The position numbers and the translations under genes are program-made. From Streptomyces tardus (GTDB lineage Bacteria; Actinomycetota; Actinomycetes; Streptomycetales; Streptomycetaceae), in assembly GCF_018101125.2 (NCBI RefSeq), contig NZ_JAELVF020000001.1, positions 1,578,564 through 1,642,563 of the forward strand: DNA of 64,000 nucleotides. Direction: 5' to 3'. The notes beneath the pieces are model-generated. The model did no database searches. It saw only the letters and a list, made by a program, of their open reading frames with translations, and was not told the DNA's origin. This document shows positions 18,041 to 27,061 of the stretch, in pieces (positions within the stretch are counted from its first letter, which is position 1; each line of letters opens with the position of its first letter).

Positions 18041-19342
18041 ATGACCGAGCGAACTGTCCACCTCGACCCTGATCCATACGACTGGCGCTCCCGGAAGATT
18101 GGTGTCCGACCCAACCGTTGGTATGCCGCGGTCCACCTTGACCGTGACGGGTATGCCGACGCTGCGCGGCGGCAGGGACTCGACCCCGAACTGCCCTCCG
18201 CCTACACAGAAGCCGTCGATGAGGCGCGCAGCGTGGCCATAGACCGTATCTGGTACGACGGCTCCACGGACTCCTTCACATGGGGCAACGGTCCGGGCGG
18301 GGTAACGTTGTTTGTTCCCTTCCGGCATGTCGAGACTACGGTCGAGGCGCTGCGTGTCGCCGAGCTAGACCACGACTACGGCATGTTCCGGGCGCTCGCT
18401 GACCAGCTGGCCCTGCCCGTCGATGACTGGTTGGCCCCCGGCGAACGGGAGCTCATCCGTGGTGTCGACTTCGACCCACCGCCCAGCGTGTTCCTGAGGT
18501 TCCTGCGACGCAAAGCCAAGCAGCACGGAGTGCGCCTCAACGGCCGGGCCACCGCCGGCAGCGTCTGGATCCGCCCGACGCTGTCAGCATTCGAGAAGCA
18601 GATACGGGAACAACTCCCCGAGCAGTATCCCGGCTGGGTGGACCGCTGGTCCGGCTATGTCGAGCCGGACGGTATGCCGTTTCGGCCCTGGGTGGGCGGC
18701 CAAGACCAGGGCCTCAGCTACAGGGCGGCCCACGTCGAGTTCCGTGAAGTGACGACACCGGACCGCCATAAATGCCCCTGCGGCATGAGCCTTCACGACC
18801 TCTCGGACGGCGATAGCGAGCACACCACTCACCACACGGCGTGGACGTTCGGCGTCCGTGCGCCCAAGAACCTTGACTGGCATAGCGCCTTAGCCGTCGT
18901 GACGACCCAGTCAGCCATCGCGTGGCGAAGGCTGACCAATCGGGTGGCGCGGATGCCGCAGAAGGAGGAGCACTACGACTTCAGCTCGTGGACCCACCTG
19001 GGGGAGCCAAAAGTAACCTCGGACAACGTGCGAGCCTACCTGCTGAAGGCGAACGGGCACGTCATCGGATACCTGATGGCCCACGACACCAGTGAGCACC
19101 ACAGTTGGGACTTCAGCGACGGTCCGCTGGGCGGCGACCCCGACGACACCCTGCGCCCACGCATCATCCTGATCTGGGTCGCGGACATCTACCGTCACCA
19201 GGGCGTCGGTGCCAGGCTCGTTCAAGCGCTCGCCGACGACTTCGGATGTCAAGTTGCTGACGTGTCCTGGTCGACCCCGGTCAGTGAAGCGGGCCAGCGA
19301 CTCGCCTGCCGGGTCTCACCCCAGGGGGTTTGGCTCAGTTGA
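18041..19342 (+). CDS. Acetyltransferase-like protein with ESCO-type zinc finger
   Basis: Protein of 433 residues that I do not recognise over its first half. From about residue 245 it has a C2H2-like finger, HKCPCGMSLHDL followed by D..EHTTHH, that resembles the zinc finger of the eukaryotic cohesin acetyltransferases ESCO1/ESCO2 (CxxCGM..D..H...H), with one residue less between the cysteines. The C-terminal ~70 residues (GHVIGYLMAH, IWVADIYRHQGVGARLVQAL, STPVSEAGQRLACRV) line up with the ESCO GNAT domain, including the RRxGIA-like acetyl-CoA loop (HQGVGA). The ATG at 18041 with GGAGCAGAG upstream is used. The gene stands alone after the relaxase. Function in a bacterium is unknown; substrate could be a protein lysine. 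The similarity is from memory of the ESCO sequence, not a search. Confidence 0.65.
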   Translation: MTERTVHLDPDPYDWRSRKIGVRPNRWYAAVHLDRDGYADAARRQGLDPELPSAYTEAVDEARSVAIDRIWYDGSTDSFTWGNGPGGVTLFVPFRHVETTVEALRVAELDHDYGMFRALADQLALPVDDWLAPGERELIRGVDFDPPPSVFLRFLRRKAKQHGVRLNGRATAGSVWIRPTLSAFEKQIREQLPEQYPGWVDRWSGYVEPDGMPFRPWVGGQDQGLSYRAAHVEFREVTTPDRHKCPCGMSLHDLSDGDSEHTTHHTAWTFGVRAPKNLDWHSALAVVTTQSAIAWRRLTNRVARMPQKEEHYDFSSWTHLGEPKVTSDNVRAYLLKANGHVIGYLMAHDTSEHHSWDFSDGPLGGDPDDTLRPRIILIWVADIYRHQGVGARLVQALADDFGCQVADVSWSTPVSEAGQRLACRVSPQGVWLS

Positions 19343-19473
19343 CGCCGAACTCGACAAATAAGCCCCGGCAGCAAGGCGGCACGTTCTGACGGACAGTGCT
19401 CTCCGTTTCCCCCGACGGGTTGGCCGAGATGAGCTTAGGGCCAGTTGCCCGGTGCTACCGGATCTCCGTCCCA

Positions 19474-19505
19474 TGCCAGGGGCTGACGCGTGTCAGCCCC
19501 TGGCA
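19474..19505. terminator. Terminator hairpin between convergent genes
   Basis: A perfect 14-bp stem (TGCCAGGGGCTGAC and complement) with a GCGT loop. It overlaps the last codons of the minus-strand flavoprotein gene and ends the plus-strand acetyltransferase transcript. Confidence 0.85.
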
Positions 19506-20431
19506 AGCAAGTCCTTGGCCGCGTAGTAGGCGTGCAGCGCGGCCTCGCTGCCGGAGCCGAGGGCGGGCATGATCCGTTGGAATCGTGCCGAACGGAGGTC
19601 TCCGGCCACGATGACGCGGCGGTGCTGGCCGGTGGGCGGGCAGTATCCGTCCGGGCCGCGCACCAGATCGCCGGGCGGGGCGGTCGGCACGTTCCCGAGG
19701 CTGAGGTAGGCGATGTCTGCGGCCACCGTGTGCCGTTTCCCGTCCCGGCCCACCGCCTCCGCCAACACTGCGGTCCCTTCTCCGTGAGTCAGCGTCAGGT
19801 GCTCGACGGGTAGCAGTGTGACGCGAGGATCGTCCCTGGTCTCCTCGATCTTGTACGCATCGGCTTCCGGGTACGCCACATGCAGGCGGGTGGCGGTCGC
19901 CGGGTGGCCGCGTAGGAAGGTGCCGATGGGACGGTCGCCGCCGAGGACGAGGACGGAGCGGCCCTGGACATCGTCCGCCTCGGCCTGCCACAGCTGAGGC
20001 ATGGTCAAGTCGCCGGGAGCGGTGATCCAGCCAGCGTCGCAGGGCTGGAGAGGGCCGACACCGGTGGCAACGACCGCGTACGGAGCGGTAAGGCGGGTGC
20101 CGGTGTCGAGGGTGACCGTGACTCGGTCGCCGTCTGCGTGAAGTGCGGTGACGTGGCGGCCTAGTTCGAGGCGGCAAAGCTCTGTGCCCTTGAGCTCCGT
20201 GGCAATGGAGTCGGCGAGTTCGGACCCGCTGGTGTAGCCGCCGAGGACGTTGTTCACAGCCGGGATGCGGTAGAGGTTGCGGCAGAGGGTGTCCGGCTCG
20301 ATCAGGACAGAGCGCATGCCTACGCTGGCAGCCATGCGGGCGGCGGCGCAGCCGGCCGGGCCGCCACCAATGATGACCAGGTTGGTGTCGTGGGTGGCGG
20401 GTGCCCCGGTGCGGGGCGGTGTGTCAGCCAT
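19493..20431 (-). CDS. FAD/NAD(P)-dependent oxidoreductase, thioredoxin-reductase-like
   Basis: Flavoprotein of 312 residues with an N-terminal FAD-binding Rossmann motif (LVIIGGGPAGCAAARMAAS) near residue 17, a second nucleotide-binding region (SVLVLGGDRPIGTFL) in the middle, an ATG motif (YAVVATGVGP) and a C-terminal FAD motif (RRVIVAGDL). The layout is that of the thioredoxin-reductase group, but no CxxC redox pair is visible in the central domain, so it is not a thioredoxin reductase proper. The ATG at 20431 (MADTPPRTG) lies 4 bp after the stop of the isochorismatase-like gene, so they share a transcript. Substrate unknown. Confidence 0.85.
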   Translation of the reverse strand: MADTPPRTGAPATHDTNLVIIGGGPAGCAAARMAASVGMRSVLIEPDTLCRNLYRIPAVNNVLGGYTSGSELADSIATELKGTELCRLELGRHVTALHADGDRVTVTLDTGTRLTAPYAVVATGVGPLQPCDAGWITAPGDLTMPQLWQAEADDVQGRSVLVLGGDRPIGTFLRGHPATATRLHVAYPEADAYKIEETRDDPRVTLLPVEHLTLTHGEGTAVLAEAVGRDGKRHTVAADIAYLSLGNVPTAPPGDLVRGPDGYCPPTGQHRRVIVAGDLRSARFQRIMPALGSGSEAALHAYYAAKDLLARG

Positions 20432-20435
20432 GCGG

Positions 20436-21005
20436 CTATTCCAGCACCGGCGTCCCGGCGTACGCAGCGAGTTGTTCGACCACGTGCTCGGCGGTGACAA
20501 GTTGGCCGGTTCCGATCAGGCGTCGGGCGACTACGAGTCCGGCGTCGTGGACATCGGGGCCGGCGTCGCTGGCACAGGCGTCGGTGACGATCCAGGGCGC
20601 GTGGCCGTGCTCGAAGGCGTCAGCGGCGGACTTCAGGACGCAACTCTCGGTAGCGATCCCGCAGAAGACGAGGTCGGTCCAGCCTGCTTGGCGGATCAGG
20701 TCGGTGGTTTGGGGGGTGAAAAGCGTGTAGCCGGTCTTGTCGACAATCGTGTGGGCGTGGGCGGCTGCGTGTTCGAGGTCGGTGACGATGTCGGTTTCCG
20801 GCGGTTTCTGGAGCCGGTTCCACTGGAAGAAGCGCTCGTAGGGGCTGTCGGGGTAGTTGAAGTAGCGGGTGAAGACCACGGGGCGGCCCGTGGTGGACCA
20901 GTGGACGACCAGGTCGGAGACCGCAGACACGGCGTGGCGACTTCGGTGGTTCACGAAGCCGTTCTGCATGTCAATCACGATCAGCGCGGCGCTGCCGATG
21001 TCCAT
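20436..21005 (-). CDS. Cysteine hydrolase, isochorismatase family
   Basis: Protein of 189 residues with the isochorismatase-like hydrolase fold. The catalytic aspartate is in LIVIDMQNGFV (Asp11) and the nucleophilic cysteine in VFCGIATESCVLKSAADAFE, near residue 119; the lysine of the triad would be in the DKTGYTLF segment. Members hydrolyse amides such as nicotinamide or pyrazinamide, or ether bonds in isochorismate; the sequence does not decide between them. It is transcribed with the flavoprotein gene downstream and lies 24 bp after the stop of the HTH regulator, so all three are probably one transcript. Confidence 0.88.
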   Translation of the reverse strand: MDIGSAALIVIDMQNGFVNHRSRHAVSAVSDLVVHWSTTGRPVVFTRYFNYPDSPYERFFQWNRLQKPPETDIVTDLEHAAAHAHTIVDKTGYTLFTPQTTDLIRQAGWTDLVFCGIATESCVLKSAADAFEHGHAPWIVTDACASDAGPDVHDAGLVVARRLIGTGQLVTAEHVVEQLAAYAGTPVLE

Positions 21006-21029
21006 CCGCTGTCCTCCTGCCCCTTGTTC

Positions 21030-22163
21030 TCAGCCGACGCTCTCACGGAGGGCGTCTTGGGCGGCGCGCAGCCGGTCCGCTAGCCCACTGGTCTTCATGA
21101 TGGCCTCCCGCATCAGCACGTGCTGCGCGGTCTCCTGGGCGCGGGCGGTGGTGAGCCGGGAGTAGGCGGCGCGCAGGAAGCGCCAGCCGTACTGATCGGG
21201 CACGGAAGGGTCCTGTCCGTCCTCGATCATCTGCTGGATTTGGCGGGTGAAGCACCAGAGGGCCTGGACGCTCATTTCGCACGCGATGAGCTGATCGACA
21301 GAGAGGCTGCGTTCGTGGGAGTGGGACGCGTAGGCGACGCCGGACCAGCCGGCATAGCCGGTGGACACTCCCCGTACGCCGAAGGGCACGATGTCCGGGT
21401 GGTCGAACCCGGTGGCGAGGAGTGACTCCTCGACGGAGCCGTCCAGGGGAGCCGGCCCACCCAGGGCACCGCGGTCGACCAGGACCGAGGGCGTGGACAG
21501 CAGGCGCAGTGCGGTGTCGTAGGTGCCCCCGGCCCAGGGGCCGGACGTGAGCCAGTAAAGGGAGAGAACGTACTCGGGGTGGGGGACGCCGGAGTGGTCC
21601 TCCTCCAAGAGGTCACGCAGCCTGTCCCGAGCCCAAGGCAAGTCGGCGGCGTACGAACGGTAGCGCCATACGGCGAGTTCAGTGAGCGAGGTGGGTTCGT
21701 GGGGTTGAACGAGGTGGAGGACAGCGACCCCACAAGCGAAGACGTGCAGTAAGCAACTCCGCGCTTCGGGGTGTGCTATCCGGGCCGAGGAGGACTCCAG
21801 CCACTGACCTTCCGCTCCCGGAGTCATGTGCGTGCGGAGCCGACGGGCGCGCTCGACGCCGATGAACACTGGCAGGAACTTGTGGGAGTCCACTCCGATG
21901 TGGCCCGCGACTGGCGGGGCGGCGGCGTTCACTCCGAACGCTGCGGCGAACCGGGCCCGCGCGTCCTCGGAGGCCCGGCCCAGTGCGGTGTCGAGGACGG
22001 CCTGCGATTCGGCACGGGGTTGGTAACCCGCACCCCCACCTTCCCAGTTCGAGACAGTCCGGTCGCTGACGCCGAGGTACGCGGCGAAGTCGCGGAGGCT
22101 CATGCGCAGGGCGTCGCGAAGCAGCCGGGCTTCCCGGCCGGACCATCTCTGCACCGTGACCAC
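21030..22163 (-). CDS. Helix-turn-helix regulator with long C-terminal domain
   Basis: Regulator of 377 residues. An N-terminal XRE-type DNA-binding domain (LRMSLRDFAAYLGVSDRTVS, NWEGGGAG) spans residues ~15-60. The remaining 300 residues have a helical, TPR-like character but no repeats I can delimit; one segment (HIGVDSHKFLPVFIGVERAR) is followed by alternating hydrophobic stretches. It is divergent from the NUDIX-to-phosphatase operon starting at 22369 and cotranscribed with the isochorismatase and flavoprotein genes, so it most likely controls both. The 205-bp divergent gap has small dyads (GCTGCAGC near 22241, ACCGT/ACGGT near 22220). Confidence 0.8.
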   Translation of the reverse strand: MVTVQRWSGREARLLRDALRMSLRDFAAYLGVSDRTVSNWEGGGAGYQPRAESQAVLDTALGRASEDARARFAAAFGVNAAAPPVAGHIGVDSHKFLPVFIGVERARRLRTHMTPGAEGQWLESSSARIAHPEARSCLLHVFACGVAVLHLVQPHEPTSLTELAVWRYRSYAADLPWARDRLRDLLEEDHSGVPHPEYVLSLYWLTSGPWAGGTYDTALRLLSTPSVLVDRGALGGPAPLDGSVEESLLATGFDHPDIVPFGVRGVSTGYAGWSGVAYASHSHERSLSVDQLIACEMSVQALWCFTRQIQQMIEDGQDPSVPDQYGWRFLRAAYSRLTTARAQETAQHVLMREAIMKTSGLADRLRAAQDALRESVG

Positions 22164-22368
22164 AGCCGTACCCCCTGCCCGTTGTCCGATGGAACGCCCG
22201 AACGCACAGCGTAGTCAACCGTGTTCGGCAACGGTGCGGCATTGCTGCAGCACCAGTACGTCACGCTCCGCCACCAACCTGCACCATGCTGGGGCCACCG
22301 AGTCGGAAGGGCTCCTCACGCCCCTCCGCTGGTTCGTTTTTGTATCGCTAGCAGAAGGAGCAAAAAGC

Positions 22369-22836
22369 GTGCCCGACATCGTCAAGCGCAACGCCCGCGC
22401 CATCCTCCTCGACGGGGATGAGCTCGTCCTCATCAAGCGCACCAAGCCGGGCAGGGAACCGTACTGGGTCACCGTCGGCGGCGGGGTCGAGGAGGACGAC
22501 GCGACCATCGAAGCGGCCCTGCGCCGCGAGGTGTTCGAAGAGCTCGGCGGAAAGCTGGAGCGTGCCGAGCTCGTCCATCTGATCACCGACGAGCTGAAGG
22601 GGGGCCTCGGCGTCCAGCACCTCTTCGCCGCCCGCCTGGAGTCAATGGACCTGAGTGCGCGCACGGGTGCGGAGTTCGCCGATCCGGAACGCGGCGGGTA
22701 CGAGGTGATTCGGGTGCCGTTCACCGCCGAAACCGTGCGTGAGCTGAACTTGATGCCGCCGGAGCTGGCAGAGTTCATCGCCGCGAACACGCACGCAATC
22801 CGCTCCGTCCTCCACACCCCGGTCCGCGAGGCGTGA
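22369..22836 (+). CDS. NUDIX hydrolase
   Basis: Protein of 155 residues with a complete Nudix box (GGGVEEDD at the start, REVFEELGG at the end) around residues 38-60. Such enzymes cleave nucleoside diphosphates linked to another moiety. The GTG at 22369 (VPDIVKRNARAILLDGDE) has GAAGGAG upstream; a longer frame starting upstream would add unrelated residues. First gene of a co-oriented run of nine genes up to 29693 with short or negative spacing. Its role may be to trim or police a nucleotide intermediate of that pathway. Confidence 0.9.
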   Translation: MPDIVKRNARAILLDGDELVLIKRTKPGREPYWVTVGGGVEEDDATIEAALRREVFEELGGKLERAELVHLITDELKGGLGVQHLFAARLESMDLSARTGAEFADPERGGYEVIRVPFTAETVRELNLMPPELAEFIAANTHAIRSVLHTPVREA

Positions 22837-22839
22837 GCG

Positions 22840-23487
22840 ATGGTGCACATGACGGACTTCGTCAGCCTCAACGGCCCCGACAACGTGGGCAAGACGACCC
22901 AGCTCTCACGGCTGGCCGAGCGTTGGGAGGACTTCCAGCCGCTGGGCGCTGTCCATGAGCACGACCCCGAGCCATGGGCGCGGGCGGCGGCCGACGACTA
23001 CGCCCGGTGGTGGTTCGAGACATCCACGACCGTCGAGCTGACCGAGATGCTCCTCGTCGGCCACGCCAAGCGCGCAGCCAACCGCGAGGCGGGCCGTACG
23101 GGTCTACTCGATCGGGGCCTGCCCATGCTTCTCGCCGTTGCTGCCGCGACCTGCGCGATCAAGGACGGGCTGACGGTGGGCGAGGCGTTCACGACGGTGA
23201 CAGGCATCGCCGGTTCGCGGGCCGAAACACCGGAGACCTCGATCCTTCTCCTGCCGTCCCTGGACCCCGAGCGCAGCTATGCCCTCACCAGCGCCCGTGA
23301 GGACCGCGCCTGGACTGGGGTCTACCCGGCCTACCAGAAGACCCTGTACACGGTCCTGCTCCACCAGGCCGACCACGATGCCTACGCAGCGGTCCTGGAC
23401 TGCGAGCACCGCTCGCTGGACGACATTCATGCCACCGTGCTCGGCCACCTCGGCCTCACCCGACTCACCGACGGGAGCCCTCGATGA
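22840..23487 (+). CDS. Thymidylate-kinase-like P-loop NTPase
   Basis: Protein of 215 residues with an N-terminal Walker A (LNGPDNVGKTTQLSRL) and a nucleotide-kinase layout: DRGLPMLLA carries the DR(x) substrate-binding type motif found in thymidylate kinases, and SAREDRAW could be the lid. It is more divergent than housekeeping dTMP kinases and probably phosphorylates a special nucleotide or other small molecule. It begins 3 bp after the NUDIX stop (ATG 22840, or ATG 22849 within MVHMTDF) and its end overlaps the next gene by 4 bp. Confidence 0.75.
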   Translation: MVHMTDFVSLNGPDNVGKTTQLSRLAERWEDFQPLGAVHEHDPEPWARAAADDYARWWFETSTTVELTEMLLVGHAKRAANREAGRTGLLDRGLPMLLAVAAATCAIKDGLTVGEAFTTVTGIAGSRAETPETSILLLPSLDPERSYALTSAREDRAWTGVYPAYQKTLYTVLLHQADHDAYAAVLDCEHRSLDDIHATVLGHLGLTRLTDGSPR

Positions 23488-25283
23488 CTCAGAACTCCCC
23501 GCCCCTGGCCCTTCCTCCGAGCCTGGCTCGCGCCGTGGCCACGCTCCAGGAGAAGGACCGGCGCCGTCTGAACGACACCCTCAGCTGCCTCCACAGCATC
23601 AACGGACGCCTGTGGGACACCGAGGACAGGGTGCGCGGCGCGTTACTCTCCGCCGCCCAAGTCGCCGACTGCAAGCGCGAGATCGACCAGCTCAACGCCG
23701 AACGCAACGCGCTCGCCGAGCGGGCCGACGAGGCCCTCGGTTCCTTAGCGGACGCAAGCCGCACCGACGCTCCGACACACACCGAGACACTCGCCTCTGT
23801 AGTCGACCGCCTATCGGTGCTGACACTCCGCATCTGGCACAGCGAGCGAGCCGGGGCGAGCGACGAGCTGACCCGGCGCCGCGTTCCCGCGCTTCACGGG
23901 CAGCGAGAGCAACTGTGCGCCGCCCTCGACTCTCTGGTCTCCGATGTCGTCGCCGGGCACCGGCGACTTCCCCAACCGGCCCGCTTCAAGCTGTATGGCC
24001 GGGACGACGCCATCCCGACGGAGATCAGGCCGAGCCGCCGTCTGCGTCGGGTCATCGCGTTCGGCGGACTGAGCGAGTGCGGCAAGAGCACCAGCGCGGA
24101 ATTCGTACGACGTACCTGCGGCGCCCAGCGCCTCAAGATCGGCTTCCTGCTGCGACAGGCAGCCCACCGCGAAGGGCTCGCGGACCCGTACATCCTCTCT
24201 GCCCGACGCCAGGCCGAGTTGCTGCTCGGCGAGCTGAACAGGTTCGCGGAAGCCCACGTCGACACGCGGCTTTTCACGATTGAGTCGGTCCACGACGACG
24301 CCTCGATCGGTGAGCTCAAGCAGCTCATGGGCGACACACTCCAAATCGTCTTCCTGGACGCCTCCTTCGCCGTACGCGTCGAACGGTCCGGGGCACCGGC
24401 CCAGACCGTCTCCGCCAAGGACGAGATCAAGAGAAGTCGAGGTGCCCACCAGGTCGCCGCAGTCGCCGATCACGTCATCGACAACGCCGGTAGCATCGCC
24501 GCCCTACGCGCCCGGCTCCGGCGCATCGCCGCCCCGCCGACTCTCACGGCGTATCGCGTGGCCACCCCGTACGGTCTGGGCCTGCCGGCTGCCATCGCCT
24601 CGGCAACGGCCGACTTCACCGACGCTGTACGAGCACACGGTCCCGGCGTACGGCTCGTGGCCCTGACCGGAAGCCCCGGCGAGGGCCCATGGATCCCCGG
24701 CTGGTCCGACCTGGACCTGCTCGTGATCGCCGAGCATGAGGCCATCGGCCGGGTCCACGAAGCCCTGGCGCAGTACCGGACTGCCCTGGACTGTGTGGCC
24801 TCCCTCGGCCCCACGCTCGTCACCCCCGGCGAGCTGACCGCTCGACGTCTCACCCCACGCCTGGCCTTCGCCCTGCACCGGCTCCAGGAGGGGCGTCCCG
24901 TCCTGCACGCCGGCCGTGGCGTCGAGCTCCCGATGATCACCCGTGACGAGCTCGCACTCGCCGCCGTCCGTGAACTTCCCCAGGTCGTCCTGACCATGCG
25001 CCGCCTGCGCGCTGACGCGGCGCCGGCTACCCTGCGGCAGCTCTACAAGCACCTCGTACTGGCCTGCCGACTCCTCCTCCGCGAACACGATCAGTGGGAG
25101 TCCGGACCCGACCGGATCCTCACCGCGGCCTCCCACATGCCGGGTCTGACAGCCCTTTCCGCGCCCTCCCTGGCCGAGGTTGCCAGCAGCTGGCGCGACG
25201 GCGACACCGAGCGCGTCCTCAAGGCTGTCAGCACGGCCGTCGACCAGGTCCTCGCCTGGTACGCCACCCAGCTCGCCGCTTGA
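23484..25283 (+). CDS. Fusion protein: DUF4254-like, P-loop kinase and nucleotidyltransferase domains
   Basis: Protein of 599 residues with three parts. Residues ~25-130 resemble DUF4254 (NDTLSCLHSINGRLWDTEDR, then CKREIDQLNAERNALAERAD), a helical domain found next to glycosyltransferases. Residues ~190-360 form a P-loop kinase module (AFGGLSECGKSTSAEFVRRT), reminiscent of dephospho-CoA/adenylate kinases. From ~395 a nucleotidyltransferase-fold motif follows (TGSPGEGPWIPGWSDLDLLV: GS then SDxDL), with a helical tail as in DNA-polymerase-beta-like small nucleotidyltransferases. I know no characterised protein with this combination. It overlaps the kinase gene before it (ATGA). Confidence 0.7.
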   Translation: MTQNSPPLALPPSLARAVATLQEKDRRRLNDTLSCLHSINGRLWDTEDRVRGALLSAAQVADCKREIDQLNAERNALAERADEALGSLADASRTDAPTHTETLASVVDRLSVLTLRIWHSERAGASDELTRRRVPALHGQREQLCAALDSLVSDVVAGHRRLPQPARFKLYGRDDAIPTEIRPSRRLRRVIAFGGLSECGKSTSAEFVRRTCGAQRLKIGFLLRQAAHREGLADPYILSARRQAELLLGELNRFAEAHVDTRLFTIESVHDDASIGELKQLMGDTLQIVFLDASFAVRVERSGAPAQTVSAKDEIKRSRGAHQVAAVADHVIDNAGSIAALRARLRRIAAPPTLTAYRVATPYGLGLPAAIASATADFTDAVRAHGPGVRLVALTGSPGEGPWIPGWSDLDLLVIAEHEAIGRVHEALAQYRTALDCVASLGPTLVTPGELTARRLTPRLAFALHRLQEGRPVLHAGRGVELPMITRDELALAAVRELPQVVLTMRRLRADAAPATLRQLYKHLVLACRLLLREHDQWESGPDRILTAASHMPGLTALSAPSLAEVASSWRDGDTERVLKAVSTAVDQVLAWYATQLAA

Positions 25284-25331
25284 ACGGTCGTCTCCCCCTT
25301 CCTCCCTACTCCACCCGACAGGAGCTTCGCC

Positions 25332-25907
25332 ATGCCCGAAACCGTTGCCATGCCGTCCTTCAACGCCCGGATCGTCGAGCGCCTGAGCGTCGGTGCGACC
25401 AGCCGTCGCGAACGAGTCATCCACTCCCTGGACGGCCTGGAAGACCCGGTCCACCCGGACACCCTGGCCACCACCGGAACCCGCCTGTGGCGCCTACTCC
25501 ACGAACAGACGGCGAGCGAGCTCGGGTCGGTGGACTTCCTCCTCGGGCTGGACGCCGGTGGCATCCTGCCGACCGTCTCACTCGCTGGTGCGGCCCAACT
25601 GCCGTACAAGATCGCCTGGAAGCTGCACCTCCCCCTCGACGGCGCGGTCCGTTTCAGTGAGCCGCACGCGATGCGCACCGACGTCTTCGCGTACGGAATC
25701 GCCCCGGGGCAACGCATCATCCTCGTGGACGACGAGATCACCACCGGTCGTACCCTGGCCGACCTCACCCGCAGCCTCCGCGAGGCCGGTGCCATCCCGC
25801 TGGCCGCGGCCTGCCTGGTGGAGGACACGACGCGCGGGGCCCGCGAGTTGCTCACCGAGCTCGGCGTGCCTCTGGTCTCCCTCACCACGATCAAGGGCAC
25901 GGCATGA
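25332..25907 (+). CDS. Type I phosphoribosyltransferase-like protein
   Basis: Protein of 191 residues with the PRPP-binding signature RIILVDDEITTGRTLADLTR near residue 131 and an upstream flexible-loop region, as in adenine- and orotate-type phosphoribosyltransferases. LLGLDAGGILPTVSLA is the conserved beta-strand/loop in front. The base partner is not predictable. ATG at 25332 follows CAGGAG; the stop overlaps the glycosyltransferase start (ATGA). In this operon it could attach or release a ribose-5-phosphate unit. Confidence 0.88.
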   Translation: MPETVAMPSFNARIVERLSVGATSRRERVIHSLDGLEDPVHPDTLATTGTRLWRLLHEQTASELGSVDFLLGLDAGGILPTVSLAGAAQLPYKIAWKLHLPLDGAVRFSEPHAMRTDVFAYGIAPGQRIILVDDEITTGRTLADLTRSLREAGAIPLAAACLVEDTTRGARELLTELGVPLVSLTTIKGTA

Positions 25908-27061
25908 CCGAGGTGGCCCCGATGGGGATCCGGTTTCACCACGGTTCGCTGGTCACCCCCGCCGGGGCTGTCCACACCACTCCGCTCGGATACGACCGTG
26001 ACAGCGTTCCCGTCAGCGCGCCGCTCCCCCTGCCCACTTCCGGTGAACTCGCCCGTCGACTGAACGGTTGTGGCGAAATCGAGGTGGCCTTCGAAGGAAA
26101 GCTCGGGGACACCCTGCTCGCACTGTCCGGGGTCCAGGCGGTTCTCGACTGGCTGCGGTTGAGCTCAGTTCGCGTAATCACCCGGGCGACGGGCCCCTAC
26201 GCGGAGTTGATCGCTCGCGCCGGGCTGACGACACAGGCCCCGGTCACCGTGCCTGGTTCCGGACGTGCCCTGATCGGCGATCGCGCCGGTGCGGAGACAC
26301 ACGGCTCGGAAGCTGAGGTGAGGTTGGTCCTTGACCCGACCGCCCCGCCCTGCTGGTCGAGCGACGATCGCGCCTACTCGGACCTGCCCGCCCGTCACTA
26401 CCTGGCTCTGGAGCGCCGCCTCGGCATCCGCCTGCCTGATGCGGCCCCCTTCGCACCTGCGCTCGTGGCCAGGCCGAACAAGCTTGTCGAAGAACTCCGT
26501 TCGCTGGGCTGGCTGAACGGTACGACCATCGCCGCCATCACCGCCACCAGCTGGCCAGAACGCAAGGACTACACCGTCGAGCGCTACGTCGAGCTCGCCG
26601 AGCACATCTCCGAAGCCCAGCAGACCCAGGCCCGGCTGCTGCTCATCGGAGGCAGTCCGGCGGACGGCCTCCGCATCACCGCGAATAGCAGTCGGCGCCA
26701 CGTGCAGGTCCTCCGCCTCGACGGGGTTCCGGCCGGCCACCTCGTCGATCTTTTCCCGCACTGCCACCTCGTCCTCGGTAACGACACCGGCCTCACCCAC
26801 CTCGCCGCGATGAGCCGCAGCCGGGATGGCAGCCGCGCGCCGGTCGTCGGCCTGTACGCGCGCCACAGCCACAGCAAGTGGCGCACCGGCCTACCCCATC
26901 ACCACGCCGTCGCCACCGACCACTCCGACCGCATGCACCAAGGGGACCTCTGTCCCGTCCGCGACGCCATCGTCCCGGACACCGACATCCACATGGACGC
27001 CTTCCCACCCTCCGCACTGGCGCAGACGTGCCTCGGCCTGCTGAACGGAGTGGGTCGATGA
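25904..27061 (+). CDS. Glycosyltransferase family 9 (heptosyltransferase-like)
   Basis: Protein of 385 residues resembling ADP-heptose:LPS heptosyltransferases. The N-terminal domain has the GT9 start (FEGKLGDTLLALSGVQAVLD), and the C-terminal nucleotide-sugar-binding part has LLIGGSPADGLRI and the family signature GNDTGLTHLAAM near residue 291, followed by VGLYARHSHSKWRTG. Streptomycetes make no LPS, so the product must be another glycoside. Coupled by ATGA overlaps to the genes on both sides. Confidence 0.85.
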   Translation: MTEVAPMGIRFHHGSLVTPAGAVHTTPLGYDRDSVPVSAPLPLPTSGELARRLNGCGEIEVAFEGKLGDTLLALSGVQAVLDWLRLSSVRVITRATGPYAELIARAGLTTQAPVTVPGSGRALIGDRAGAETHGSEAEVRLVLDPTAPPCWSSDDRAYSDLPARHYLALERRLGIRLPDAAPFAPALVARPNKLVEELRSLGWLNGTTIAAITATSWPERKDYTVERYVELAEHISEAQQTQARLLLIGGSPADGLRITANSSRRHVQVLRLDGVPAGHLVDLFPHCHLVLGNDTGLTHLAAMSRSRDGSRAPVVGLYARHSHSKWRTGLPHHHAVATDHSDRMHQGDLCPVRDAIVPDTDIHMDAFPPSALAQTCLGLLNGVGR

